A DNA stretch of 64,000 nt from Cepaea nemoralis (GCA_014155875.1 JACEFZ010025089.1:1-64000); one strand, 5' to 3'; shown: positions 31,373 to 54,267, counted from the stretch's first letter. A program made the numbers and translations. The notes: generated by a model from the letters alone, not told the origin.

Positions 31373-31706
31373 GGGGACGCAGAGGTGTTTCCAAGGCACC
31401 AGGGCCAGGTTTTATACTGGCCAAGGCCTACTAACACGTCCTAGTCGTGCGTCCTGGGCAACAGGTCCCTTCGGGGTCCTGGCTAACGTAGTAGGATCGC
31501 TGATTCTTCCGAAGTCGGAGAGTGTCTGCCTGTACGGCGAGGAACCACCAGTCTGCACACCAATAAGCCAGACATGGGATAACGGATACTCACGCAAAAC
31601 TCAGGTCCTGTATGACATCACACTGATGTTGGACAACAGGATGCCTTCATCCGACATACAGGACTTCATGCTGGAGTTCACAGCCAGCGAACGCTAGCAA
31701 GCAAGC
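31373..31706 (+). mobile_element. 333-bp GCAA-tailed element, copy 2
   Basis: Perfect 12-bp duplication ATCTCCGTCCAG (31361-31372 and 31707-31718). Starts GGGGACGCAGAGGTGTTTCC and ends CTAGCAAGCAAGC. Confidence 0.88.
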
Positions 31707-31719
31707 ATCTCCGTCCAGC

Positions 31720-32600
31720 TCTTTGCGAGTAGGCATTGTCGTGTCATTGTTAACGTGCATACGGGACTTCCTCTTTGTCATCCTTATCCGATCTTACTAC
31801 GCAATAGATCAGGAAGGCATGTGATATCATTAGAAACCGATGGTTCTGCAACGATGCCCAACCCATTCAGGGATTCCATCCTGGTAACTTGTGAGGCGGA
31901 CATCGGGACCAGTAGGACACGCTTCTTGGCGTTGCTGAGTGTTTATAAAAGTGACAATCAGCAAAATGTAAATAAACAGCAGCGTGTAATAAATACAGAA
32001 TTAGACATAGCTGCTGTGGTTGTTAAATATAAGTCACGGTGAATGGAAAGAACACCTTACCGTGCCATACACGACAAAAGAAGTCGTAACATCAAACGGT
32101 AAGCGTTTAAGGCGCAATTGACCATACCAGGATTCAGATAAGTAGCCTTTGTATCTTCATGTAGTGTTTCTCTTGTAGTTAGTTGGTTGTCTGTTTGTGT
32201 TTGTTTGTTCAGTGCTGACGAAGGCCTTAGCCACAACGTCCATTTTGTTTCTTGTAGTCGTGTTCTAGTAAAGCTCACAATCTACTTATCGTTTTTTGTG
32301 ATTCATTCACACACGACAAAAGGCTGCCAAAAATCTTCTCTCGCTGTCTTCCACTATCTTTTCTCCATTAACCTTTCCAGTTGCCACAAGAGGTTTAACT
32401 TTTTTCTTCTCGTTATATTGCCGAAAAATGACCACTGCTCCCTTTTAGTGTTTGTGATAAGTTGTCTTTGTGTCTTAGTCTATAGAAGTCAAGAGGAAAC
32501 CATGTCATTGCATTTAGTATACATAAATAACAGGGCTTGTAGCGGGTACGATTTCCGGAAACCCTGGTTGAGTAAACTTATCCCCTATGCCATAATACCA
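31720..32600. other. Intergenic, unassigned
   Basis: Open frames of 95 and 152 codons occur but show no domain I recognise. The segment 32180-32290 repeats part of 19665-19960 in inverse orientation. Confidence 0.4.
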
Positions 32601-32744
32601 AACTATTGGACACCTTCTGTGTCGCTTTCTCATTATCTTGCTTGAATTGTTCTCCTGGTCCTCCTCCCCCTGCTTCTTATCTTCCTCATCCTCACCTCCA
32701 TCTCCCCCACCCCTTCTTAGCTGGACCTATTACTGTTATTGCCT

Positions 32745-32835
<91 letters not shown>

Positions 32836-32844
32836 AACTACTAG

Positions 32845-32896
<52 letters not shown>

Positions 32897-33020
32897 GCTA
32901 CTAATACTATCACTAATACTGCCACTACTACTACTATCACTACTACTATGACTACCACTATAACCACCGCAAATACCTCTCGGTTACTACTATTACCACT
33001 ACTACTAACACTACTAATAC
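32745..33020. repeat. (CTA)n tract
   Basis: Mostly pure ACT/CTA triplets over about 190 bp, then imperfect. Further triplet tracts: (ATC)n at 33158-33183 and (GTT)n at 33249-33315. Confidence 0.95.
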
Positions 33021-33249
33021 CACTTCTGGTGCCGCTGTTTCCTGTATATTTTAGTTGTTCGCTCTTATACGCTTTAAACAACCTAGGACTTATTCCATTC
33101 CGACAGACAAGCAACAAGTTTATTCCAATGCGGCTGAATAGTTATGCTATCTCCCTATCATCATCATCATCATCATCATCATCTTCCACTTCTGCCGTCA
33201 AGCGTCGTGGGGAGGAATAATTTGCGTTCCAGCGCCCTCCCTATACACG

Positions 33250-33315
<66 letters not shown>

Positions 33316-33679
33316 GTAAATCCTCTGGAAGACTATGGGTTGTAATTATTAAACACGCAGCATTCATGTCCAAGTCGTCTGAACCCTGGAAAGGGTTACA
33401 CCCATCGGAGTGAGGTTGGTGTAGAGATTTCCCTCCTGCCGCAGCACTGAAGTGCCATCTCCGCGGGGACTGTGTTGTGGAGCTCTCCCCTCTCCAAGTT
33501 CAGAAATCAGCTGTGTGTGCAAGACCGGTATTGGAATTTCACGTCTACGGAAATGCTTATTAGACTGTAGCCAGGTCGGTCTTCTGTACAGTATATGCGG
33601 ACTGGTTGGGGTTAGGCCTAACTTGACAATGTTTTCCCGTGGGCTTTAGATGTTTCGTTGTTAACAAACTACAACTCAC

Positions 33680-33962
33680 GGGTCCGCATGGCCGAATGGG
33701 TAAGAACGCATGTTCTTAAACATCCGGTGTGCTGATGCCGGGGTAAGCGATTCAACCCCAACACCGGTCAGCCGGACTAAAATGTTTACCAGTCGTCCTT
33801 GACTTGGGAACGTAAATTACAAGTACCCATCAAGTCGGAGTGGGTTCGCCTGATGGCGAGGGACACTGATAATAGAGAAAGCTAATCCACTGGCAAATTC
33901 ACTACTGTAAATAGGGTGTTTGGCCAACGCTTGTGTTCAAAGCTAGCGAGTTTTTCGCCCTT
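33680..33962 (+). mobile_element. tRNA-derived SINE, family F, copy 3
   Basis: Head GGTCCGCATGGCCGAATGGG, B-box-like GCGATTCAACCCC, body CTTGACTTGGGAACGTAAAT. It lies about 180 bp upstream of MFSD3. Confidence 0.82.
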
Positions 33963-34279
33963 GTCCAAGAAGGTTAGATTGACGTCTATACTGCCACGGG
34001 AACGGGGAAGAGAATTTCATCATTTTTGTTTTCCACTGTGTTAACATCCAAACTGGCAACACTATGAAAATAATCTGAGAGGCGGACACAGTAACTTTTA
34101 CTCCGCCCTTTTTTAAAAACCAAACCACTCGATTAAATAAAATGCTATGTTTATACAAAGCGCGAAACAATATGACTGCTTACTCTTGCTTCTTTTCTCA
34201 TTCTAGAAACAATATTTTTATTCCATCTGTTTCAGTATCAGTTTGGAAGCGATGCCACGCAGCATATAGCCGCCCAGTA

Positions 34280-45041
<10,762 letters not shown>

Positions 45042-45069
45042 CAGAAAATGGTTGTAATACTATTAGTAC

Positions 45070-45300
45070 TTGCAGTCTTCTTCTTGTTCATAATCCGTTC
45101 CGTGTAGCGTTGCCATCATGTCTGTCCCCAGCCTTCTACCCCATCCATTGCCTGTCATTTCTTATACACATCTTACTCCTTGCCATGATACCAAACTGTC
45201 TAGCATTCTCTCCCTTGGTCTCCCCGCTTACCTCTCTTTCCCTCCAACTCTGCCGCTGTCATGACTTTCTCTAACTTTCCCTTTCGTATAGTATGCCCCA
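45070..45300 (-). mobile_element. LINE tail fragment
   Basis: Minus frame TIRKGKLEKVMTAAELEGKR, then GKRGDQGREC and the shared terminal segment with gacagacatgat. Confidence 0.75.
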
Positions 45301-45472
45301 AATGCGGGTAACCACTTCTATGTTGTCTGATGTTGGTAACCAGTTCTCTTTGTGAGTTAACTTTTTTAACCAATTCAGTGCCAAACAAAAAGGAAGGTGC
45401 GTAATCAAATAAACACATATTAAAAAGAAAATTTCCATTCATCGAGTATTGAAATTGCGGAAGATACCATGA

Positions 45473-45478
45473 AATAAA
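45473..45478 (+). promoter_or_regulatory. Possible MFSD3 polyadenylation signal
   Basis: AATAAA about 430 bp after the MFSD3 stop is the first clear signal in the transcribed sense. A LINE tail in antisense lies between. No downstream GT-rich element was singled out. Confidence 0.25.
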
Positions 45479-45987
45479 ACAAATAACACGATGGCCCTAG
45501 CATGGAGATATATCGTCCCGCTGTACAAATGGCAGGTCACATTTGGCAGCACTGAATCAGTTAATATATCGTCATTCGCCTGCGTGTTACCGCGGCCCTT
45601 AAGGTAAGCAAAGAATATTTAACACTGAGCCCTATCAAGCATGTCGTAAGAGGTAACTAAGCAAGGGTTCTGCTTTGGGCAGGCTACCTCACCACGTAGA
45701 CAAATTCGTTGACCTCCATGCTCTGCAAACTGACCGTTTAATTCCTGAAAATCCTCCCAAAATTAAAATGTGAAAACAAGTAAACTAAATGGAAAGCGGT
45801 AAAATGTTAACATTTTCGTTAGTAACATGCAGAAGAAAGTAAACACATGAAACCAATGTTAAAACGGTGTTACAAATGTTTTCAACATGGAATAAACAGT
45901 GTCTCCTTTAGCAACTTAACACACATCGGCCTTCTGTTGCTTTCTGTATTCTTATAGCATCTGTACATGTGACATGAGTGGCCTTCC

Positions 45988-46830
45988 TAATCAATCAATC
46001 AATCAATCAGGTGCCATCTCCGCAATGAAGGTTGGCTGCAATGGATCTCCAACACTTTCTGTCTCTCGCCTTGACTATACATTCTGTCAGGCTGATGTTC
46101 GTCCATCTCTTGATGTTATCCTCCTACTTATATCGTTGTCTACCTCTTGCTCGCTTGCCCTCAACCTTGCCTTCCAGTATGGTTTTTATAAGGGTATCAT
46201 GTCTTTTAACGTCGCCAAAATTTTTCACTTGTCTCCTCTTTATTTCTTTCATCAACTCTCTCTTCATTCCTAGTTTTTCTAGGACCTCTGCATTTTATTG
46301 TTTTTGTTTCCATGAAATACTACCAATGTGTATATCCACATCTCCAGGGCCTCTATGCGACTTTCTAGTTACTTGTTCAATGTCCAGGATTCCGCGCCAT
46401 ACAGTAGCGTTGAATATACGTAGCATTTGACAATTCTCATTTTTAATGCGTTATTAATCTCTCTAGATGTTAATACTGATTTCATGCCGTTGAAAGCATT
46501 TTTGGCCATTCCTATTCTCTTTTTGATTTCCATTTCACTTCTGCCATCATCTGTTATTATATGTCCAAGATAAGATAAACTTGTTACTTGTTCTAGTATC
46601 TGCCCGTTTACTGTGATGTTCGTTGATGACCTTTCCTTTTCACTGCTAATTATCATAGTTTTTGTTTTTTGGATGTTAATATCTAAGCCACATTCTGCAC
46701 TGTGCCTGTTTACTTCTTCCACTAGGTCTTGCAACCCTTGCTCACTTTCTGCTAGAACACGGTATCGTCTGCATATCTAAGATTGTTTATGATTCTTCCA
46801 TTGATGTTGAGTCCAGGCATTTCAACTTCC
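45988..46830 (-). mobile_element. LINE 3' half with (TGAT)n tail
   Basis: The minus frame includes RYADDTVF at the upstream edge, then NRHSAECGLDINIQKTKTMI, LSYLGHIITDDGRS, YSTLLYGAESWTLNK and, after breaks, a GKVEGKRARGRQR tail. The element ends in CTGATTGATTGATTGATTG. Confidence 0.87.
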
Positions 46831-46984
46831 TAATAGATCTTTGTTATCAATGAAACATTTTATCTGTGCACTTCTTTCTTTCGCTTGAAATTTATTGTCC
46901 GTACCAGCAGTGTTGTCTGTTGTGTAAACTACACTGTATGTTTTTAGTTCACTCAGTGATCCATAAAGTTTGTCCTCTACTGTT

Positions 46985-47530
46985 TGTTTCTCTAGGTCAG
47001 AATGTTTGTCTAGATATGTCGTATTCTGGGCAGTCTTGGAATATGTGAATTACTGTCTGCGACGCCAATTCACATTGCTGATTTGCCAATCTTGAAGTTT
47101 GAATATGTGTGGTTGCGTAATCTATTATGTTCTGCTCTGAGGCGTAGAATAATTATTTGTTCTGGTCTGTCCATGACATGTTAATCATCTTGTGCTTGTG
47201 TTGGTGGCTTTCTGATTCATTTATGATTCTTTTCTGTTGCTGATATGTGAGAGGTTACTCTTCTGTTGCTCCATGATCAGCTAGATGATTAGCTCTCTCG
47301 TTTCCGGGGACTCCACGAGATATTATCCACTGCATGACGATATTACGCGGGCTGCCTAGTTTATATAGTAGTACTCGTAGTGCTGGCAATTTCCCAGGCT
47401 GGGGTGTCTCTAGTACTGATTGTGCATCTGACAATAGCACCACAGTCTGTGTACCATGGTGGTATTCATTAGACCTCGACTTAAAACACTGATATGCTTT
47501 ACCTTTGTTTTCTGAACGTGAAGTCATCGT
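46985..47530 (-). mobile_element. LINE RNase H and C-terminal fragment
   Basis: Minus frames VVLLSDAQSVLETPQPGKLP, SRGVPGNERANHLADHG and, downstream, HIFQDCPEYDISRQTF. Same family as 38869-39270. Confidence 0.8.
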
Positions 47531-47649
47531 TTAAGTCCAGTTGACCGATGTAAGGAATAATCCCCACAGTCAGCACACACAAAATTTAATCTCAGGCGCT
47601 TTAAGACTTGCGACCACTGACTCCTTTTAATATTATTTATACTGACTGA

Positions 47650-47873
47650 GAGCCGCTGTCACCCACTGGCTAGCATGCTTGCCTACAGGCCAATGGTCTG
47701 GTCATGTGTTCAAATCTCTATCGGGGCGGTGATTTTTTTGGTTTTTGTTTTGTTTTGTTTTTATTGACTGTTGGCTCTAGTGTCGCCCAGCCTAACATGT
47801 GTATCAGGAAATGTTCTAGGAAGTAAAGGCGCCCAACCTGATGTTGACCACATCACCCGTCCAGTGCCGATTG
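47650..47873 (+). mobile_element. SINE family D, longer copy
   Basis: Contains ggctagcatgcttgcctaca, B-box-like gtgttcaaatctc and the body cccagcctaacatgtgtatc. Confidence 0.6.
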
Positions 47874-47881
47874 GTCTAGAC

Positions 47882-48316
47882 CAATGGTTCTCAACCGGTG
47901 GGGAATTCTCCTACCCCCCCCCCCCCCCCCCCAACATCCAGGGGGAAATTTAGGGTTTCCAGTGGGGGAGGGGGGGGGGGGGGGGGTTGGATTAAGATTA
48001 TTTCAAGATCGCGTTAATACAAGAACCGATTACTTGATATTGCTTTTCCCTCCATATTTTACAGTTCTGTACTTCTTGCCCTTCTGAAATTCGTTTTATA
48101 ACGTAAGTAGACACGCAAATCACATTTTATGTAGACGTCTAGGCTTGTTCTAGTATGTGTTAATAAATTTCGCTTCCATTTTTACGTATACTGTGTAAAA
48201 AAAAAAAAGTAGGGGGGGGGATTTATTGAGAGGAAATACGAACAGGAGGGAGGGAGGGATACACTCTGAACAAATGGTGAAGGGGTGTATGGGCCATAAA
48301 AGGTTGAGAACCAGTG
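47882..48316. mobile_element. hAT-type MITE, copy 2
   Basis: 435 bp with ends CAATGGTTCTCAACC and GGTTGAGAACCAGTG and a perfect 8-bp duplication GTCTAGAC (47874-47881, 48317-48324). It shares the interior with copy 1, including the segment atttcaagatcgcgttaata. It has C16 and long G runs. Confidence 0.92.
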
Positions 48317-48474
48317 GTCTAGACAAACTTGACCTCAAGGCGCGTGAAAGGGTCTCTTACTTTTCTTACGTTAATGAATGTTGGCATGGGAGGATAAATA
48401 AATATACATTTTGAAAGTTACATCCCTTGTTTGCTTCAGTTGTTTACACAAGATCAGTGACTACTTTACAACCG

Positions 48475-49465
48475 TTGTAGTTGTTATTATTATTGTTGTT
48501 GCTGCTGTTGTAGTTGCTGTTGCTGCTGCTATTGTTGCTGCTGGCTTGGTTGCTGCTGTTGTAATTGCTGTTGCTATTGTTGTTGTTGTTGCTGTTGCTA
48601 TTGTTGCTGCTGTTGTAATTGCTGTTGCTGTTGTTGCTGTTGCTATTTTTGCTGCTGTTGTAGTTGCTGTTGCTATTGTTGTTGTTGCTGTTGCTATTGT
48701 TGCTGCTGTTGTAATTGCTGTTGCTATTGTTGCTGTTGCTGGTACTATTGCTGCTGGCTTGGTTGCTGTTGTTGTAATTGTTGTTGCTGTTGTTGTTGCT
48801 GTTGTTGTTGCTGTTGCTATTGTTGCTGCTGTTGTAATTGCTGTTGCTATTGTTGCTGTTGTTGTTGTTGCTGTTGCTATTGTTGCTGCTGTTGCTATTG
48901 TTGCTGTTGTTGTTGTTGCTGTTGCTATTGTTGCTGCTGTTGTAATTGCTGTTGCTATTGTTGCTGTTGCTGGTACTATTGCTGCTGGCTTGGTTGCTGC
49001 TGTTGTAATTGTTGTTGCTGTTGTTGTTGCTGTTGTAATTGTTGTTGCTATTGTTGCTGGCTTGGTTGCTGCTGTTGTAATTGCTGTTGCTATTATTGCT
49101 GCTGCTGTTATTGCTGTTGTTATTGTTACTGCTGTTGTAATTGCTGTTGCTATTGTTGCTGCTGTTGTAATTGCTGTTGCTATCGTTGCTGCTGCTGTTG
49201 TTGCTGTTGCTATTGTTGCTGCTGTTGTTGTTGCTGTTGCTGGTACTATTGCTGCTGGCTTCGTTGCTGCTGTTGTAATTGCTGTTGCTATTGTTGTTGC
49301 TGTTGTAATTGTTGTTGCTATTGTTGCTGCTGTTATAATTGCTGTTGCTATTGTTGCTGCTGCTGTTACTGTTGCTGCTGGCTTTGTTGCTATTTTCGTT
49401 CTTGCTGCTGCTATTTTTGTTGTTACTGCTGCTATTATTATTGCTGTTGTTATTGTTGTTTTTAC
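48475..49465. repeat. ~1-kb TTG/CTG/ATT composite repeat
   Basis: Higher-order units such as gctgttgctattgttgctgc with tgttgtaatt. Both strands are open for about 350 codons (A/V-rich plus, N/S-rich minus) only because of triplet periodicity. Confidence 0.92.
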
Positions 49466-49524
49466 AATGAAAAAAAATTATAAAGACACACGTTAGTGTC
49501 AAGAAGCAAATGAAAACCGTGAAG

Positions 49525-49527
49525 AGA

Positions 49528-49575
<48 letters not shown>
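49525..49575. repeat. (TTAG)n tail of dispersed repeat
   Basis: About 12 TTAG units directly before gtcgcggttccaacttcc, the start of the repeat shared with 12655. Confidence 0.9.
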
Positions 49576-49795
49576 CTAGTCGCGGTTCCAACTTCCCCAT
49601 TATGCTCCGTTCCCGTGCCATTGAATATCACACAAAATGCGCCCCACTGCCCAATGTGAAAACTGGGACAGACAGGAGTCTCGGCAAGCCAACAGCCCTC
49701 ATTGATACACTGCACATAATGCCGCCGCCAGAATGCCAACACAATGACAAATGACAAAGACAGTTCAGCGTCGATGGAATCGGCAGTCACCAGAA
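49576..49795. repeat. Dispersed repeat, copy 2 of pair with 12655
   Basis: Matches 12662-12895 from cggttccaacttc to ggcagtcaccagaaa with moderate divergence. Confidence 0.65.
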
Positions 49796-50075
49796 AGACT
49801 TTATTGACCCGGGTTACATCCCACAAGGCTCGGTTTCTTTCTGCAGGGCGAACTGCCGAAAGCGCCTCACAAAGCACGAACTCCGTAGCTCCAGCGGCGA
49901 CTCCCAGGAGTCTCCTGGAGAAAAAAAATGCACACGTGACCCGAAAAGGCAAACCAGTTAATTCAACGACAGCCGGCCATTGTTCCGAACATGCAGACTT
50001 CATTGACCCTGGGTTTCATCCCACATGGCGGGTATCATTCCGCAGGGCGACCCGACGAAAGCGCCGCACAAAATT
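49796..50075 (-). mobile_element. Two reverse fragments of SINE family B
   Basis: The reverse complement of ctccgtagctccagcggcga (49880 onward) and of gggcgacccgacgaaagcgc (50045) matches the body of the SINE at 13299. Confidence 0.7.
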
Positions 50076-50290
50076 GATTAAAGAAATTATACTAAGACAG
50101 TCAAGATTTTTTTGGGCACGCCATGAGAAGAAATAAACTGGATAACTTGGTGACATCTGGCAAGACTGAGGGAAAGAAAAAACAAGGGAAAACGGAGAAG
50201 TAAATTTCTGGGTGGCTTCGCCACATGGCATTATGGAGACGAAAGCATAGAAGCTGATCATGAACTCTGGCAGAAACTCTGATTACTCCC
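50076..50290 (+). mobile_element. LINE tail fragment, family A
   Basis: Frame KEIILRQSRFFWARHEKK, then GKEKTRENGE: the RQSRFFGHVMRRNK tail in decayed form. Confidence 0.7.
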
Positions 50291-50654
50291 GGCAATGTAT
50301 TCCCTCGGTGAATTCAAACTCACAAGCCACAAACAATATATTGCATTATTTATTCACTGGTATATTTCCGTGCATGTGTTGAGGCATTAGCAATTAGGCG
50401 GTTCTAGCAAGTTTTGTGCATAAAGAGAGATTTTGTTTTAAATTTCAAATTACCATGGGGACAACTAATGTAACCAAAGTTAACCACAGTATAATTCATT
50501 TATTCCCTTCATATGATACATAACTCTGCAGTATGCATCTGAAGAGATGCAGCGAAAATGCCAGGCAATAAATCGTGCAGCATGTTGTTTATGGCTTCTG
50601 TATTTAAATAAATAAATATTAACTTTCTGCAATTTGAATCTGTTTAGTTTAGTT

Positions 50655-50850
50655 TAGTTTAGTTCGACGGATCAACATCACGGCACACGGGCGTAACCCA
50701 TAAGTGTTTCGTTCTACTCCAAACTCTAGCCTGAGTACGGAGAAACTTAGCTCAGTGCACAAACTCCGGATCTTGAAATACTTTGGGTAGATTTTTAACT
50801 CGAAATTTTGCCCGGGTAGTGACGTTAGGCTACTCTTTTTGCCATCTGGC
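50655..50850 (-). repeat. Dispersed repeat, inverse of 36040-36235
   Basis: Preceded by (AGTTT)n at 50640-50663; runs directly into a family B SINE body at 50850. Confidence 0.75.
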
Positions 50851-51056
50851 TCGGGCTCCGAAGGTTGTAGGTTCGATTCCGGGCCGCGCCCTTCGGTTCA
50901 CGAGTGTATTTTTTCGGAGACTCCAGGAGTCGTCGCTGGAGCTACGGAGTTCGTGCTTTGTGCGACGCTTTTGGCAGCCTGCGCTGCAGAAAGAGATCAC
51001 GTCTCATGAGATAAAACCGGGTGCAATGAAGTCGACCCTGTCGACTTTTTTTTTTA
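50851..51056 (+). mobile_element. SINE family B, 5'-altered copy
   Basis: Contains GTAGGTTCGATTCC (box B) and ends aagtcgaccctgtcgact plus a T run, as in 13299-13544. Confidence 0.75.
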
Positions 51057-51665
51057 ATTTATTTATTTGAATCGTTAATATCAAAAGCGAATTTGTACTC
51101 GCCCACCGGATGTAAACATTTCTAACTCAAAGCAAAACGAAAGCTTGCATGGAAACAAGTGTTCGAGACCCAAGGAATTCCATGCATTGGATTTAAAACT
51201 TGTCGCTGGAATCAAAGGTAGGGCTGTTTTTTTTTTATGTATTTAAATGTCTTTTATACTTGCATCCATACGATACCATATATTAGGCACCCATATTAAA
51301 ATGGATTGCAGCAGCTCGTCTAGAAAGAAAAGTTTCAATTCGAAATGTCAGATTATAATTAAATTAATAATAAATAAATTATCCAATTAATAACCTACTA
51401 ACTAATTTAAATTAGAAGAAAATTAGAAATTTAGAGTCAATATCTAATCGATCGAAACCAAATCTCAACATTTAATATGTAGTGTAGTTAATCTAGTACT
51501 TGCATTCCATGTACCAACAAATAAGTAATAGTAATATTAATAAGAATAATAATATTAATAATAAGTATCCTAAAACAGGAAGGAAAAAACGAAACACCAC
51601 TGGATGAGGAATGTTTAAAATCGAGGAATAGTGTAATTATGTAATACTCTAATAATACTAATAGT

Positions 51666-52194
51666 GGGCACTCTTCCGAATAACGGTCCTAAATTATTTA
51701 GTGTGATATAATTTTAAAAAATATTAAACACTACGCACTAAAATATAGAACTGAGAAAATGGAATTACGTACCAATAGTGTTTCACAGTTATATGTAGAA
51801 ATTTTGGCACACAAGCTGTAAATACTGCCCGAAAGCATGTTCTTTGTGAAAAAATTGTATATATCGGAACGAGCATTGAATGTGTTGTCGATAACTTCCG
51901 GTTCAGTGTGACGTGGACTGCTAGACCGATCGATGGATGCAATAAATGTTTTTGGGCCCGGGGGGCCCTGACTGTCATCGGAGTGTATACCTATCAGTTA
52001 TATGTGGAAATAGATATACACTCTGACAACAGTCAGGGCCCTCTGGGCCCAGGAAACATTTATTGCATCCATTGATCGGTCTAGCAGTCCACGTCACATT
52101 GAACCGGAAGTGATCGACAACATCAACTAATGAGGCCCTGTAAGGGATACTTTTTACACTAAATAATTTAGGACCGTTATTCGGAAGAGTGCCC
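51666..52194. mobile_element. Foldback (palindromic) MITE
   Basis: 529 bp with ~39-bp perfect terminal inverted repeats beginning GGGCACTCTTCCGAATAACG and a 7-bp flanking duplication TAATAGT (51659-51665, 52195-52201). The interior is also palindromic: 51890-51980 (cttccggttcagtgtgacgt ... ccctgactgt) pairs with 52030-52120. No coding capacity. Confidence 0.9.
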
Positions 52195-52231
52195 TAATAG
52201 TGTAATATTAATGGGACAAGATGATATAGTT

Positions 52232-53453
52232 TGTCAAGGTCTCACATCCGAGGTTGCGACGCGTTGTCTGTACCAACGCCAGACAACATAATAACACGCA
52301 ACCCTGAGTGATGTTAAACACTGCAGAAAGAACGCGGCGTCTTCGACGACGCCCGGATAAGCTGCCAAGCACAGCAATTGAGCGAAGCTTAAACGACCGC
52401 TGGTCAGCAGTACACCCCGTGAACATTGCAGGGGTCACACTAGCTGACGTGAGCGCCGACTGGCGTGTAACGTGTAGAACGCCAGAACTGGCAGATGAGT
52501 TTAGTTGTTTGAATGGACAGGTCGCATGGGTATGCTAGGAGTGTTTTGAATCTGCATTGAGAGCTAGCCTGTACGACAGTGGGAGACTGGTTCGAACGCT
52601 TGAATAGTTTGACTTGTAAGTGAGATGTTTATTGCTTGCATGTATTATTATGTATTGTAGTGATATTGTTCATGCCGTAATGATTGCTATGGATTGTCAG
52701 TGCGCGATGTTTGTGCGATAATAAATGCAGCGCGTAAATAAAGCTTGTGAATAATACTTTCGGATATTCACTTCGTGTGATTTGATAGTTTGATATTGCT
52801 TCACACTTGCCAGAAAACGAGCTACTTATCAGTGTCAAGGTCTCACATCCGAGGTTGCGACGCGTTGTCTGTACCAACGCCAGACAACATAATAACACGC
52901 AACCCTGAGTGATGTTAAACACTGCAGAGAGAACGCGGCGTCTTCGACGACGCCCGGATAAGCAGCCAAGCACAGCAATTGAGCGTAGCTTAAACGACCG
53001 CTGGTCAGCAGTACACCCCGTGAACATTGCAGGGGTCACACTAGCTGACGTGAGCGCCGACTGGCGTGTAATGTGTAGAACGCCAGAACTGGCAGACGAG
53101 TTTAGGTGTTTGAATGGACAGGTCGCATGGGTATGCGAGGAGTGTTTGAATCTGCATTGAGAGCTAGCCTGTATGACAGTGGGAGACTGGTTCGAACGCT
53201 TGAATAGTTTGACTTGTAAGTGAGATGTTTATTGCTTGCATGTATTATTATGTATTGTAGTGATATTGTTCATGCCGTAATGATTGCTATGGATTGTCAG
53301 TGCGCGATGTTTGTGCGATAATAAATGCAGCGCGTAAATAAAGCTTGTGAATAATACTTTCGGATATTCACTTCGTGTGATTTGATAGTTTGATATTGCT
53401 TCACACTTGCCAGAAAACGAGCTACTTATCTTGCTCTACGCAAGACTCTGACA
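52232..53453. mobile_element. Tandem LTR dimer with 5-bp target duplication
   Basis: Two nearly identical units (52232-52832 and 52833-53453, period 601 bp). Imperfect inverted ends TGTCAAGGTCTC...GCAAGACTCTGACA and a perfect 5-bp duplication TAGTT (52227-52231, 53454-53458) mark a single retroviral-type integration. Each unit has AATAAA signals. The first unit lacks the last ~20 bp of the LTR. The ~76-136-codon frames inside are not protein families I recognise. Confidence 0.85.
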
Positions 53454-53559
53454 TAGTTAATAGATCGACATAATATGTAGAAGAGCTGTAGGATCACAGG
53501 AGACAAGATATAAATATTCAAGATGATAGCGAAGGTACGCAAATTCTTGCTGCTAAGTT

Positions 53560-53855
53560 GTTTGTTTTATTCTTTGCGCTTGCTTGCTTTGGACTCGAGC
53601 ATAGGCCAAACACACTATTTATACTAGTGATGGACTAAATTTTGCTTGTGGATTAGCTTTCCCTATTAACAGTGTCTCTCGCCATCAGGCGAACCCACTC
53701 CCGACTTCAGAGGTACTTGTAAGTTACGTCCCCAAGTCAAGGACGACAGGTCAACATTTTAGTCCAGCTGTCTGGTGTAGGGGTTGAACCGCTTACCTCG
53801 GCATCAGACACAGGATGTTTAAGAACACGCATACTTACCCATTCGACCATGCTGA
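53560..53855 (-). mobile_element. tRNA-derived SINE, family F, copy 4
   Basis: Reverse copy with tggattagctttccctatta and cttgtaagttacgtccccaa. Ends not resolved. Confidence 0.8.
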
Positions 53856-54039
53856 CTTGCTCTCTGGAATATTGTTTTAGATGTAATTGCGTTATGCCTG
53901 TTTATAGCAGAGCTGCAATATTTGCACCTTTCCGACTTCTTCAGGCATCTGTTGACCAGGTTAACCTTCCTAGCTTGGATATTTGAATTTCTGCACTCAC
54001 ACCAAAATAACATCATTGTAAACTTAGACACAGTCTGTT

Positions 54040-54244
54040 TCTTCGATATCAGCGAGGAGTGATGAGGGGATCTGGCCGACGCCCGACGCTCAACGGAAAG
54101 GTGAGACAGACATATAATCAGATTGCTACTGGTACTATTGGTGTTGAAACTCTTCGCTGGCTGCTGAGGATGGGGAAGGAGCGCCTATGGGAATGCCCCG
54201 AATGCTGTGATGTTAGTTCCTAGATCAATCAATCAATCAATCAA
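54040..54244 (+). mobile_element. LINE 3' end, RNase H family, with (ATCA)n tail
   Basis: Frame RGSGRRPTLNGKVRQTYNQI, then ATGTIGVETLRWLL and WECPECCDVSS-stop, followed by (ATCA)5 at 54224-54244. It abuts the 3' end of the minus-strand Gypsy element. Confidence 0.88.
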
Positions 54245-54267
54245 AATCCTATAATTCAAGCTATGCC

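Noticed and set aside
31755..32042. 95-codon plus-strand frame between the host genes
   Set aside because: No recognisable domain, no splice context or conservation argument.
48411..49502. Two opposite frames of about 350 codons
   Set aside because: TGY-type triplet repeat; A/V-rich on one strand and N/S-rich on the other, with no domain.
52308..53160. Two similar frames (MMLNTAERTRRLRRRPDK)
   Set aside because: They lie inside the duplicated LTR units; similarity is due to the duplication, and no protein family is evident.
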